Assembly: GCA_016936755.1 (NCBI GenBank)
Contig: JAFGXF010000087.1
Span: 1-34,597, forward strand
DNA: 34,597 nt
DNA from: Anaerolineaceae bacterium
Lineage (GTDB): Bacteria > Chloroflexota > Anaerolineae > Anaerolineales > Anaerolineaceae
Reading direction: 5' to 3'
Part shown: piece after piece, positions 25,714-33,405 of the stretch
How positions within the stretch are numbered: the stretch's first letter is position 1
Layout of the letters: each line of letters begins with the position of its first letter
Translations under genes and position numbers: made by a program
Notes under the pieces: model-generated
Database searches by the model: none
Told to the model about the DNA's origin: nothing
The model's input: the letters and a program-made list of their open reading frames with translations, nothing else

Positions 25714-27018
25714 GTGGACAATCGCAAGGGTATAATCATATCTGTGAACTTGATCCGCTGGTTTTCCCATCCCAATATTCCACCGTCTTTGGATCGAAAG
25801 AATTTCGTATATGTTCAGGTTGATGCGATTGGCATAGGTCTGGCAAATGCAGCCAGTCCTTTTTTACCGGTTTTTCTCGCACGTCTGGGCGGGACCAATA
25901 TTCAAATCAGCCTGTTAACCACCATGCCTGCCATCACCGGACTTTTATTTGCCCTGATTGCGGGCAGGATGCTTCAAAGGCAGAAGAACGTGGTCCCCTG
26001 GTTCAGTTTTGCCAGATTATTGGTTGTTTCATCATATGCTTTAACCGGGATCGTGCCATTCTTCTTCAGTGGCGATCAACTCATCACCGCCATCTTGTTT
26101 ATATGGGCTGCGGCTACCTTACCCCAGACAATCGTAGCGATCTGCTTTTCGGTTGTCATGAATGCAGTTGCAGGTCCTTCATCACGCTTCGAGTTGATGA
26201 CCCGACGTTGGTCAATCATGGGTGTTACTTCCTCAACTATGATCATCATTGTTGGCCAGGTTCTCAATAACATTGGATTTCCTTTTAATTACCAGATCAT
26301 TTTTATGTTTCTATCGATTGGTGGTCTGATCTCCTTTTTATTCTCCAGCCGAATCCGCATACCAGATAACCCGCCTCCTGTCCCAACCTCTCGAATGCCG
26401 ATAAACACTCGAATCAATGCATACCTTAAAGACATATGGTCCAATAAGCCATTTCGATCCTTCATTTTGAGACGGTTTGTCTTCCTTAGCGGTGCAGCAT
26501 TTGCTGCTCCTCTTTTTCCGCTTTACTACGTGCGTGAGGTAAATGCCTCAGATGGATGGATTTCCGCATATACAATGGCGGCCACATTATCCCTGATCGT
26601 TGGCTATTTTTTCTGGTCCAATCAATCCCGCCGCCGTGGCCCTCATGCTGTTTTATTATGGACCACTCTGGGTGTCAGTGCATACCCAGCTCTGGTTGCA
26701 TTGACCACACAGGATTGGGTGATACTAATAGTTTCATTATTCTCCGGTATCTTTCAATCCGGAGTGGATTTGATCTTTTTTGATGAGTTGATGCGCCGCA
26801 TTCCAGATGATCGCAGTGCGATTTTTGTTTCCTTTGCCCATAGCATTCAATTTCTGTCGACAATATTTTCTCCATTGATCGGCTCTGCTTTGGCCAATGT
26901 GATTGGCATTTCTGCTGCGCTGTTGATTAGCGCAGGGCTACGTTTGACCGGGTTCATCCTCTTTTACTTCGAGGATCGTCGCGTGCAATTCCCAAGTATC
27001 AATATCTCGATGAGATGA
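25714..27018 (+). CDS. Major facilitator superfamily transporter
   Basis: A 434-aa polytopic membrane protein with about 10-12 hydrophobic segments arranged as two halves around a basic central loop (about residues 205-245). The first helix pair has NAASPFLPVFLARLG, and a small basic loop AGRMLQRQKN follows the second helix as in MFS carriers. Similar signals are not decisive for substrate. The start is uncertain: GTG 25714 or GTG 25744 are both possible and neither has a well-placed Shine-Dalgarno. It is divergent from the amidohydrolase operon and overlaps the next gene by four bases (ATGA), so import or export of the compound handled here is a reasonable inference. Confidence 0.82.
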   Translation: MDNRKGIIISVNLIRWFSHPNIPPSLDRKNFVYVQVDAIGIGLANAASPFLPVFLARLGGTNIQISLLTTMPAITGLLFALIAGRMLQRQKNVVPWFSFARLLVVSSYALTGIVPFFFSGDQLITAILFIWAAATLPQTIVAICFSVVMNAVAGPSSRFELMTRRWSIMGVTSSTMIIIVGQVLNNIGFPFNYQIIFMFLSIGGLISFLFSSRIRIPDNPPPVPTSRMPINTRINAYLKDIWSNKPFRSFILRRFVFLSGAAFAAPLFPLYYVREVNASDGWISAYTMAATLSLIVGYFFWSNQSRRRGPHAVLLWTTLGVSAYPALVALTTQDWVILIVSLFSGIFQSGVDLIFFDELMRRIPDDRSAIFVSFAHSIQFLSTIFSPLIGSALANVIGISAALLISAGLRLTGFILFYFEDRRVQFPSINISMR

Positions 27019-27707
27019 TCATTCAAATCTATGCTTTCACCGGGATCGATGAAGTTCATCAGGCACTGGCTGCTGGTGTAGACCATATCGGCTTCATTGC
27101 CGGCAAATATGGTATCGTGCAAGCTGAACTTGATTTCAAACAGGCAGCTGCTCTCGCCCGAGAAGTCACTAAACCAGCCAGGTCGGTGGCACTTACCATG
27201 TCAACGGAGATCGATGAGATCGTGCGAATGACAGAGACCATTCAACCTGATATCGTTCACATATCTTCAGAAACCGATGCACTTTGCCCGGACAGCATGG
27301 CAACTTTACGTGAAAAGCTTCACCCATCAGTGAAAATCATAAAGGCCATCGGTATTTCCGATCATTCAAGTGTGACCGCAGCCATGGAGTTTTCGAGATC
27401 TGCGGACATTCTTTTATTGGATACCAAGATCGAACATCTCCCGGGTGTTGGGGCGACCGGGAAAACCCATGACTGGGGAATCAGCAGTGAGATTGTTGAA
27501 AAATGCATGCTGCCTGTGATTCTGGCCGGTGGTTTGAATGTGAAAAATGTGGCTGCTGCGATCCGCAAGGTAAAACCTTGGGGTGTTGATTCCAACACAT
27601 CCACTAATCGCCTGGACAGTCTGTTTGCCAAGGACATTCAACGTATTCGTGAATTTGTTAAAGCAGTTCGTTCAATAAGTGATGGAGATCCTGTTGAAAG
27701 CAGATAG
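27015..27707 (+). CDS. TrpF-like (beta/alpha)8 barrel protein lacking the catalytic Cys
   Basis: A 230-aa phosphoribosylanthranilate isomerase-family barrel. Conserved parts: AAGVDHIGFIAG, ADILLLDTK with the general-acid Asp, the phosphate-loop GATGKTHDWG, and ILAGGLNVKNVAAAI followed by PWGVDSNTS. The N-terminal strand should read KICG, with Cys as general base, but here it is QIYAFTG. The Cys is therefore replaced by Tyr, and the C-terminal phosphate loop (usually VDVSSGVE) is VDSNTSTN. No other tryptophan genes are near. It is coupled to the MFS gene (4-nt overlap) and overlaps the kinase gene. A different Amadori-type isomerisation of a phosphorylated sugar adduct is a possible role. Confidence 0.8.
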   Translation: MIIQIYAFTGIDEVHQALAAGVDHIGFIAGKYGIVQAELDFKQAAALAREVTKPARSVALTMSTEIDEIVRMTETIQPDIVHISSETDALCPDSMATLREKLHPSVKIIKAIGISDHSSVTAAMEFSRSADILLLDTKIEHLPGVGATGKTHDWGISSEIVEKCMLPVILAGGLNVKNVAAAIRKVKPWGVDSNTSTNRLDSLFAKDIQRIREFVKAVRSISDGDPVESR

Positions 27708-28704
27708 TATCTTTGTATTCGGCGATATCAATCTTGATATCAGTATGCCAGTTCCTGATACACCAAAGCCAGGGAGGGATGTTTATCTGGATCACATTTT
27801 ATTCAACCTGGGTGGTTCCGCCACCAATACATGTATTGCCCTGACTCAACTTGGTCTTTCTTCCAGGCTGTTTGGCAGCATTGGTACGGATCCGAATAGC
27901 CAGCATATATTGAAGGAAATGGTTCATTACGGAATAGGTACGGAACATATACTCCGAAAACCAGACAAGCCTAGCGGGCATATCTTTTTAACAATATTTC
28001 CCAATGGTGAGCGGACGATGTACAGTTTTCGTGGTGCCAATACACTCACCGCACCGGAAGACATCCCGTCAACATGGACACAGGAAAGCGCTCTGCTTCA
28101 TCTTTCAGGATACACCTTCTTGGAGAGACCGCAACGAGATACGGCATTGAAATTGATCGCTGAAGCCAGGGACAATTCCATTCCGATCAGCATGGATACC
28201 GGGATGGACCCGGTTTTGATATCACATAATTATATGAAGCCTATTCTGGATAAGCTGGAAATATGTATTTGCGGCAGACAAGAAGGTGCTGTTTTAACTG
28301 GAAGACAGCAGCCTGAAGAAATCATTAGATCACTCATCGATCTTGGAGTATCCTGTGCGGTTATCAAGCTGGGCAGCGAGGGTTGCCTGGTCGGTATGAA
28401 CGATAAACTGATTAACATGCCAGCATTGGCTGTTCCAGTCGTGGATACCACCGGCAGTGGCGATGCATTCAGTGCTGGAATTCTATATGCATGGAAACAG
28501 CGGCTTCCTTTAATCGATATGTGCATATTGGCAAATGGTCTCGGTGCCTTTAAAGCCATGCGATTGGGAAGCATATCCACCAACTTAAGTCACGTATCCA
28601 TCCTTTCGTTTCTCCGAAATATACGGGACAAACAGGAAAAGGAATTGCAGGAGGCAATCGACAATCTTATGGATGATATATCATCCATATCTGGTGACGA
28701 TTGA
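27694..28704 (+). CDS. PfkB-family carbohydrate/nucleoside kinase
   Basis: A 336-aa ribokinase-like protein. Signature 1 is FNLGGSATNTCIALTQLGL with the following GSIGTD, and signature 2 is VVDTTGSGDAFSAG with the catalytic Asp and anion hole. The substrate region HIFLTIFPNGERTMYSFRGA is typical of sugar or nucleoside kinases. An upstream frame opens at GTG 27679 and ATG 27682. TTG 27694 is preferred because GGAG lies six bases before it and it begins close to the first strand (FVFGDINLD). It overlaps the TrpF-like gene by 14 nt and is probably the last gene of this unit. Substrate unknown; 2-keto-sugar, ribose or a nucleoside are possible. Confidence 0.88.
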   Translation: MKADSIFVFGDINLDISMPVPDTPKPGRDVYLDHILFNLGGSATNTCIALTQLGLSSRLFGSIGTDPNSQHILKEMVHYGIGTEHILRKPDKPSGHIFLTIFPNGERTMYSFRGANTLTAPEDIPSTWTQESALLHLSGYTFLERPQRDTALKLIAEARDNSIPISMDTGMDPVLISHNYMKPILDKLEICICGRQEGAVLTGRQQPEEIIRSLIDLGVSCAVIKLGSEGCLVGMNDKLINMPALAVPVVDTTGSGDAFSAGILYAWKQRLPLIDMCILANGLGAFKAMRLGSISTNLSHVSILSFLRNIRDKQEKELQEAIDNLMDDISSISGDD

Positions 28705-28708
28705 CGCC

Positions 28709-28737
28709 TTGACTTTTATGTTTGATATCTATAAAAT
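28709..28737 (+). promoter_or_regulatory. Sigma70-type promoter of the gcv operon
   Basis: TTGACT (28709-28714) and TAAAAT (28732-28737) are separated by 17 bp, each with five of six consensus bases. The start site would be near 28743-28744, giving a 216-nt leader before gcvH that contains the riboswitch-like structure. It sits immediately after the kinase gene stop (28704). Confidence 0.6.
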
Positions 28738-28752
28738 GATTTAATATTTGAA

Positions 28753-28850
28753 TTCATACAGCGTTCCGTTGTTGAGCGGCATCGAAGGTGCCAATCAGCG
28801 ATTGATGATTTTGGTTTATACACTCAGGCTAGAATGACCGAAATCATGAG
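28753..28850 (+). ncRNA. Probable divergent glycine riboswitch (single aptamer)
   Basis: The gcvH leader has the landmarks of the glycine aptamer in the right order. P2 is a 5-bp stem with a 4-nt loop (28766-28779). It is followed directly by the core CATCGAAGGTGCCAA (28780-28794), close to the family CGCCGAAGGAGCAA. After a P3b-like hairpin (28791-28814) comes CACTCAGGCTAGAATGACCG (28821-28840), like CUCAGGnAAAAGGAC. The P3a pair is GGUG/CACU instead of the common GGAG/CUCU, an apparent compensatory change. A weak P1 (28753-28757 with 28846-28850) closes it. The 5' GGAGAG element is poorly kept (ACAGCGUU). An 11-bp alternative hairpin (28805-28815 with 28837-28847) would break the core and could be the ligand-free state. 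Confidence 0.6.
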
Positions 28851-28959
28851 CCGTTGATCGTTTGACCACAACCAGCGAATATCAGTGTGTGATTTGAAAG
28901 TTGTAATAAACAGAGATGTATGCCAGATTGGTATATGCTAATATATTTTGGAGGTTATG

Positions 28960-29352
28960 ATGAATATCCCAAAAGAACTAAAGTATGAAAAAACAGATGA
29001 ATGGGTAAGCGTAAAAGATAAAATGGCTACTGTAGGCATTAGCGACTACGCGCAAGAACAATTATCGGATATCGTCTATGTCGATATCACACTATCTGCT
29101 GGTGATAAAGTGAATAAAGGGACAGTCATCGCCACCATTGAATCTGTCAAAGCTGCAGCGGATGTGAACATGCCAATCGGTGGCACCGTGGTTGAAGTAA
29201 ATTCCGCGTTGTCAGACACACCAGAACTGGTAAATACAGACCCTTATGGAGCTGCCTGGATGGTAAAAGTAGAGATGGATGATCCACAGGACGTAAAATC
29301 ATTAATGGACAGCGCTGCTTATGAGAAATACTGCGCAGATCGGACTCATTAA
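28960..29352 (+). CDS. gcvH: Glycine cleavage system H protein
   Basis: A 130-aa lipoyl carrier of the glycine cleavage system that shuttles the aminomethyl group between P, T and L proteins. Lys64 in the context ATIESVKAAADV is the lipoylation site. The start is ATG 28960, with GGAGG five bases upstream; ATG 28957 is too close, and a TTG at 28948 would lie across the Shine-Dalgarno. The N-terminus NIPKELKYEKTDEWV is typical. Its stop shares one base with the gcvPA start (TAATG). It is the first gene after the glycine-riboswitch-like leader. Confidence 0.97.
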   Translation: MNIPKELKYEKTDEWVSVKDKMATVGISDYAQEQLSDIVYVDITLSAGDKVNKGTVIATIESVKAAADVNMPIGGTVVEVNSALSDTPELVNTDPYGAAWMVKVEMDDPQDVKSLMDSAAYEKYCADRTH

Positions 29353-30704
29353 TGTTTACCCCTCATACGGAAACTGAAGTCGCTGAGATGCTGCAAGTCA
29401 TTGGACTCAGCCGGCTGGAGGATCTGTTTAAGCTCGTTCCAGAAAGTTGCCGATATCCAAAACTTGACCTGCCACAAGGCCTTACAGAAATGGAGACCCG
29501 GCTCGAGTTACAATTTTTATCTGAATCGAATGAAACCGCACATGATCAGGCCTGTTTTCTGGGAGCCGGTGCATATAATCATTACAGTCCGGCTGCAGTG
29601 GATGCGATTATTCGCAGGGGAGAGTTCCTCACTGCGTATACTCCCTATCAGCCAGAAATATCACAAGGTACACTTCAGGCGATATTCGAATATCAAAGTT
29701 TGATCGCTCTCCTGACCGGCATGGAAGTATGCAATGCCTCCCATTACGATGGGGCAACAGCCATTGCTGAAGCAGCCGTCATGGCCTATCATACATTTCG
29801 GGGCAAGCGCTCCAAAATAGTGATTTCCCCAGCCCTTCATCCACAATACCGGGAGACCATTAAAACCTATCTTCAGGGGTATGCCGGCCTTTCAATCGTT
29901 GGTGATGAATCTGATGTTGATCTGCATCAACATCCCTCAGAAATGAAATCCCTGATCGATGATGACACCAGTCTGGTTATTGTTCAGTATCCTGATTTTT
30001 TTGGGCGCGTATTTGAATTAAAGGAAATCATTGAAGCCACACATGCTGTTGGGGCATTGATTGCAGTATCTGTTAATCCATTATCCCTCGGATTACTCAG
30101 CCCTCCCGGAGAGATGGGTGCAGATATCGTTACCGGTGAAGGACAATCATTGGGTTTGCCGCTCTCATTTGGTGGGCCCTATCTGGGAATTTTTGCTACA
30201 AAAAAGGAGTATATCCACAAGGTTGCCGGTCGACTGGTAGGCGAGACAGTTGATAAAGATGGCAAACGGGCTTATGTATTGACTTTAACCGCTCGTGAAC
30301 AGCATATTCGCCGTGAACGGGCTACATCCAATATTTGTACGAATCAAGGTTTAATGGCTCTGGCATCAACTGTATATCTCAGTTTACTGGGTCGTTCAGG
30401 TTTGAAACAGGTGGCTTCACTCTCTTATCATAAAGCCCATTTTGCTTTTGATCGTATCTCCAGGATATCCGGTTATGAGGTCTGGAGTACGGCGCCATTC
30501 TTTAATGAGTTCGTAATTAAATGCCCCAAACCAGTCGAGGATATCAATTTTCACCTCATGGATCATGGCATCATCGGCGGTTATGATCTTGGCAAGACCT
30601 ATCCTGCACTTGAAGGGCATATGCTTTTGGCTTGTACAGAAATGACCACACGCCAGGAAATTGATGGGTTGGTGAACATCCTCACGGAGGTGACCCATGC
30701 GTGA
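29352..30704 (+). CDS. gcvPA: Glycine dehydrogenase (decarboxylating) subunit 1
   Basis: The 450-aa alpha chain of the two-subunit P-protein, the PLP enzyme that decarboxylates glycine. It begins with TPHTETEVAEMLQVIG, typical of subunit 1, and contains FLGAGAYNHY, TAYTPYQPEISQGTLQ, the NASHYDGATAIAEA segment and the REQHIRRERATSNICTNQ motif near residue 320. The partner subunit begins before its stop (8-nt overlap), so expression is coupled. Length and motifs are standard. Two-subunit P-proteins are the form usual in Chloroflexota and Firmicutes. Confidence 0.97.
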   Translation: MFTPHTETEVAEMLQVIGLSRLEDLFKLVPESCRYPKLDLPQGLTEMETRLELQFLSESNETAHDQACFLGAGAYNHYSPAAVDAIIRRGEFLTAYTPYQPEISQGTLQAIFEYQSLIALLTGMEVCNASHYDGATAIAEAAVMAYHTFRGKRSKIVISPALHPQYRETIKTYLQGYAGLSIVGDESDVDLHQHPSEMKSLIDDDTSLVIVQYPDFFGRVFELKEIIEATHAVGALIAVSVNPLSLGLLSPPGEMGADIVTGEGQSLGLPLSFGGPYLGIFATKKEYIHKVAGRLVGETVDKDGKRAYVLTLTAREQHIRRERATSNICTNQGLMALASTVYLSLLGRSGLKQVASLSYHKAHFAFDRISRISGYEVWSTAPFFNEFVIKCPKPVEDINFHLMDHGIIGGYDLGKTYPALEGHMLLACTEMTTRQEIDGLVNILTEVTHA

Positions 30705-32154
30705 GCCTACAATCTTTGAGCTTTCATCCAATGGCCGCACTGGGGTCATCTTTCCTGAAGCGGATGTTCCCCTTGCAGAATTACCTGAAAAAATGTTGCG
30801 ACGAGACCTGCCGCTTCCAGAAATATCAGAAATCGATGTGGTTCGGCATTTCACGCACCTTTCTCATTTGAACTACAGTATCGACGAGAATATTTACCCC
30901 CTCGGATCCTGCACGATGAAATATAACCCGCGGATCAATGAGGAGACTGCTCGCATGCCTGGCTTCATATTCAGCCATCCAATGCAGGCTATTGAGACAG
31001 TGCAGGGAAATTTGGTATTAATGTACCAATTGCAGGAATGGTTAAAAGCAATCTCCGGCTTTCACGCAATCACATTACAACCAGCAGCCGGTGCACATGG
31101 CGAATTTACAGGTGTTTTGATCATTCGTGCCTATCATCGTGATCGCAATGATCTGAAACGCACAAAAATATTGATCCCGGACTCGGCACATGGAACCAAT
31201 CCAGCTTCTTCCAGCATGATTGGCATGGAAGTGTTGACTGTTCCATCTGATGCACGTGGTAATGTGGATCTGGCGGCTCTGAAGAAATCCTGTGATGAAA
31301 CAACCGCTGGCCTGATGCTGACCAATCCAAATACACTTGGACTTTTTGATGAAAATATTCAACAGGTGATCGATATCGTCCATCAAGCTGGCGGTCTTGT
31401 ATATGGAGACGGGGCCAATCTCAATGCACTCATGGGTATCATCCGACCGGCTGATATGGGTATCGATTTGATGCACTTTAATCTTCATAAAACCTTTTCC
31501 ACACCACATGGGGGTGGTGGTCCAGGTTCGGGTCCAGTGGGTGTTTCAGAGGCATTGGTCGATTTTCTACCGGAACCAGTGGTGGGGGTCATTGAAGAAG
31601 CGGAAGAAGATCTACCGCCCCTGTATGGTTTTATAAAACCAGCCAAGACCATTGGAAGGATGAAATCTTTTCAAGGGCATTTTGGTGTATTGGTTCGTGC
31701 ATTTACCTATATCATGATGCACGGTGCAGCTGGATTGCGTAATGCATCAGAAATGGCGGTTTTGAATGCCAATTACCTGCTGGCTCGGTTGCGTAATACT
31801 TACAAAGTCCCTTACGATCGGATCTGCATGCATGAATTCGTGGCTGAAGGGCGCTGGCCAGATGCGGAAGGCATTCATGCACTTGACATCGCCAAACGCC
31901 TGATCGATTACAATCTTCATCCACCGACGAATTACTTTCCACTGATCGTGCCTGAGGCGTTGATGATCGAACCCACCGAAACAGAAAGCAAACAATCACT
32001 GGATGCTTTTGTGGATATAATGATCAAAATCGCCGGGGAAGCACATTCATCTCCTGAGTTGTTGAAAAATGCACCTCACCACGCGCCGGTCAAACGTCTG
32101 GATGAGGTTAAGGCCGCTCGTGACCTGACGTTGTGCTGCGGAAGAACTGAATAA
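30697..32154 (+). CDS. gcvPB: Glycine dehydrogenase (decarboxylating) subunit 2
   Basis: The 485-aa beta chain of P-protein, with the PLP-binding Lys265 in HKTFSTPHGGGGPG. Other family segments are YPLGSCTMKYNPRINE near the N-terminus, PAAGAHGEFTG, DSAHGTNPAS and GDGANLNALMG. The C-terminal domain has PPTNYFPLIVPEALMIEPTE. No gcvT or lpd gene follows: the operon stops at a terminator hairpin 23 nt downstream. The T- and L-proteins must therefore be encoded elsewhere. Confidence 0.97.
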   Translation: MREPTIFELSSNGRTGVIFPEADVPLAELPEKMLRRDLPLPEISEIDVVRHFTHLSHLNYSIDENIYPLGSCTMKYNPRINEETARMPGFIFSHPMQAIETVQGNLVLMYQLQEWLKAISGFHAITLQPAAGAHGEFTGVLIIRAYHRDRNDLKRTKILIPDSAHGTNPASSSMIGMEVLTVPSDARGNVDLAALKKSCDETTAGLMLTNPNTLGLFDENIQQVIDIVHQAGGLVYGDGANLNALMGIIRPADMGIDLMHFNLHKTFSTPHGGGGPGSGPVGVSEALVDFLPEPVVGVIEEAEEDLPPLYGFIKPAKTIGRMKSFQGHFGVLVRAFTYIMMHGAAGLRNASEMAVLNANYLLARLRNTYKVPYDRICMHEFVAEGRWPDAEGIHALDIAKRLIDYNLHPPTNYFPLIVPEALMIEPTETESKQSLDAFVDIMIKIAGEAHSSPELLKNAPHHAPVKRLDEVKAARDLTLCCGRTE

Positions 32155-32176
32155 TTATCAGTAAAGTTCCATAAAT

Positions 32177-32211
32177 AGAAGCAGGTAATATTGCCTGCTT
32201 CTGTTTATTTT
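32177..32211. terminator. Intrinsic terminator between gcvPB and xth
   Basis: A perfect 9-bp stem AGAAGCAGG (32177-32185) and CCTGCTTCT (32194-32202) with an 8-nt loop is followed on the plus strand by GTTTATTTT, a T-rich tail. On the minus strand it is followed by ATTTAT. The hairpin lies between the convergent gcvPB and xth genes and nearly abuts the xth stop, so it can serve both, best for the plus strand. Confidence 0.75.
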
Positions 32212-32966
32212 AATATGAGACTGACTGGGCAATGGTCTGATCCCATCACTTCCTCATGAATGATGATGTCAGAAATCCTGTCGATAAGTGTTTTTGAAAC
32301 CATGAAATAATCTATTCGCCAGCCAATATTGCGCTCGCGGGCACGTGTGATATAACTCCACCATGTATATTGAACCCGATCTGGGTATATGTATCGGTAC
32401 ACGTCCACAAATCCATGTTCCAGATAATGATCGATCCACACGCGTTCTTCTGGTAAAAAGCCGGATGTGGTGCTGTTCTCTTTTGGATGGGCGAGATCGA
32501 TTTCGTTATGTGCTGTATTAAAATCACCCGTAATGATGATATTTTCACCTGCTGCGTGAAGTTGATCACATTGTTCCAATAACCTGGCATAAAAATCAAG
32601 CTTATACGCTACCCGCTCCTGGCTTCGCTGTCCGTTCGGAAAATAGATATTATATAGGCGGAAGTTATCATGCCTGGTCCATATCACTCGCCCTTCATTG
32701 TCAAACTCTGATATACCCAACCCTTTTTGATTTTCTTGAGAATATTCAATCAAAAATGTGGCAACACCACTATAGCCAGGTCTCTCCGCGGGATTCCAGA
32801 TGGTATATGGGTACCCGAGTTGGCGTACTTCTTCTGCGATCTGTTCAGGGCGTGACTTGATCTCTTGAAGGCATAATACATCCGGACGGTTGTTTTCAAG
32901 CCAATTTAATAATCCTTTATTAAGAATCGCGCGTAATCCGTTGACATTGAAAGTTGTAATTTTCAT
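32205..32966 (-). CDS. xth: Exodeoxyribonuclease III (AP endonuclease family)
   Basis: A 253-aa EEP-superfamily nuclease that cuts abasic sites and trims 3' ends in base excision repair. The N-terminus KITTFNVNGLRAIL, the catalytic Glu in LCLQEIKS, NIYFPNGQRS, the GDFNTAH motif, RIDYFMVS and the final GSDHCPVSL with the catalytic His are all present. AGGTGA precedes the ATG. It is divergent from the DUF192 gene (start codons about 70 nt apart) and convergent with gcvPB. Confidence 0.97.
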   Translation of the reverse strand: MKITTFNVNGLRAILNKGLLNWLENNRPDVLCLQEIKSRPEQIAEEVRQLGYPYTIWNPAERPGYSGVATFLIEYSQENQKGLGISEFDNEGRVIWTRHDNFRLYNIYFPNGQRSQERVAYKLDFYARLLEQCDQLHAAGENIIITGDFNTAHNEIDLAHPKENSTTSGFLPEERVWIDHYLEHGFVDVYRYIYPDRVQYTWWSYITRARERNIGWRIDYFMVSKTLIDRISDIIIHEEVMGSDHCPVSLILK

Positions 32967-33008
32967 TACTTTTTCACCTATGGTAAACTTGGTACCTGAA
33001 TATAACGC

Positions 33009-33014
33009 TATAAT
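33009..33014 (+). promoter_or_regulatory. -10 element for the DUF192 gene (candidate)
   Basis: A perfect TATAAT lies in the 70-nt gap between the divergent xth and DUF192 starts. A -35 is not clear: TTGGTA at 32989-32994 is only 14 bp away. Transcription from about 33021 would fit the GTG start at 33037 and not the in-frame ATG at 32980. Confidence 0.35.
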
Positions 33015-33036
33015 TTTACCCGATTGGATTTCCGGA

Positions 33037-33405
33037 GTGAAAAAAGTAAAATTGCAGAATGTCTCACATCCACTCTCACAACCGTGTGAGGTGAATTATT
33101 GCACTTCTTTTTACGCCAAGTTCATCGGTCTTATGTTTCAAAAGGAGATCACTCCATTTTCAGGCATTGTCCTGGTTGAAAAACATGACAGTATGATCAA
33201 TTCCACCATTCATATGCTCTTCATGAATTTTGATATCAGTGCCATCTGGATCAATCAATCTGGATTCGTGGTGGATAAGGTAATTGCCAAACGATGGCAT
33301 CTGGCATATGCACCGCGGCAGGCAGCTAATCGGGTATTCGAAATGCATACCCAGCACTATGATGATTTCAGTATAGGCGATCAAATCTCCTGTGAAACCT
33401 TATAA
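33037..33405 (+). CDS. DUF192 family protein
   Basis: A 122-aa DUF192 protein. The family pattern is visible: CTSFYAKFIGLMFQKEI (R/K-GLM core), GIVLVEKHDSMINSTIHMLFMNFDISAIWIN, VVDKV then AYAPRQAANRVFEM, and GDQISCE at the end. The usual FPF..P-x-x-f-w-M segment here has I-HMLFMNF. The function of DUF192 is unknown; haloarchaeal and bacterial members are often exported. No signal peptide is seen with this start. GTG 33037 is chosen; an in-frame ATG at 32980 would add 19 unrelated residues and lie upstream of the TATAAT box. It overlaps the LysM/M23 gene by 14 nt. Confidence 0.85.
   Translation: MKKVKLQNVSHPLSQPCEVNYCTSFYAKFIGLMFQKEITPFSGIVLVEKHDSMINSTIHMLFMNFDISAIWINQSGFVVDKVIAKRWHLAYAPRQAANRVFEMHTQHYDDFSIGDQISCETL

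Noticed and set aside
25731-25736. Perfect TATAAT as the MFS promoter
   Set aside because: No acceptable -35 at 16-18 bp, and transcription from it would start at or after the most likely start codons.
27015-27707. Tryptophan biosynthesis gene trpF
   Set aside because: The catalytic Cys motif is lost and no trp gene is near, so the family name is used without the gene symbol.
28736-28847. Perfect 7-bp P1-like pairing ATGATTT (28736-28742) with AAATCAT (28841-28847) for the riboswitch
   Set aside because: The 5' strand overlaps the -10 box and lies before the predicted transcription start, so it would not be in the RNA. A weaker pairing at 28753-28757/28846-28850 was kept.
28851-28950. A second, tandem glycine aptamer
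   Set aside because: No second CGAAGG or CUCAGG element follows.
32890-33036. N-terminal extension of the DUF192 protein from upstream starts
   Set aside because: The extension overlaps the xth start region or lies upstream of the TATAAT box and does not resemble the family.
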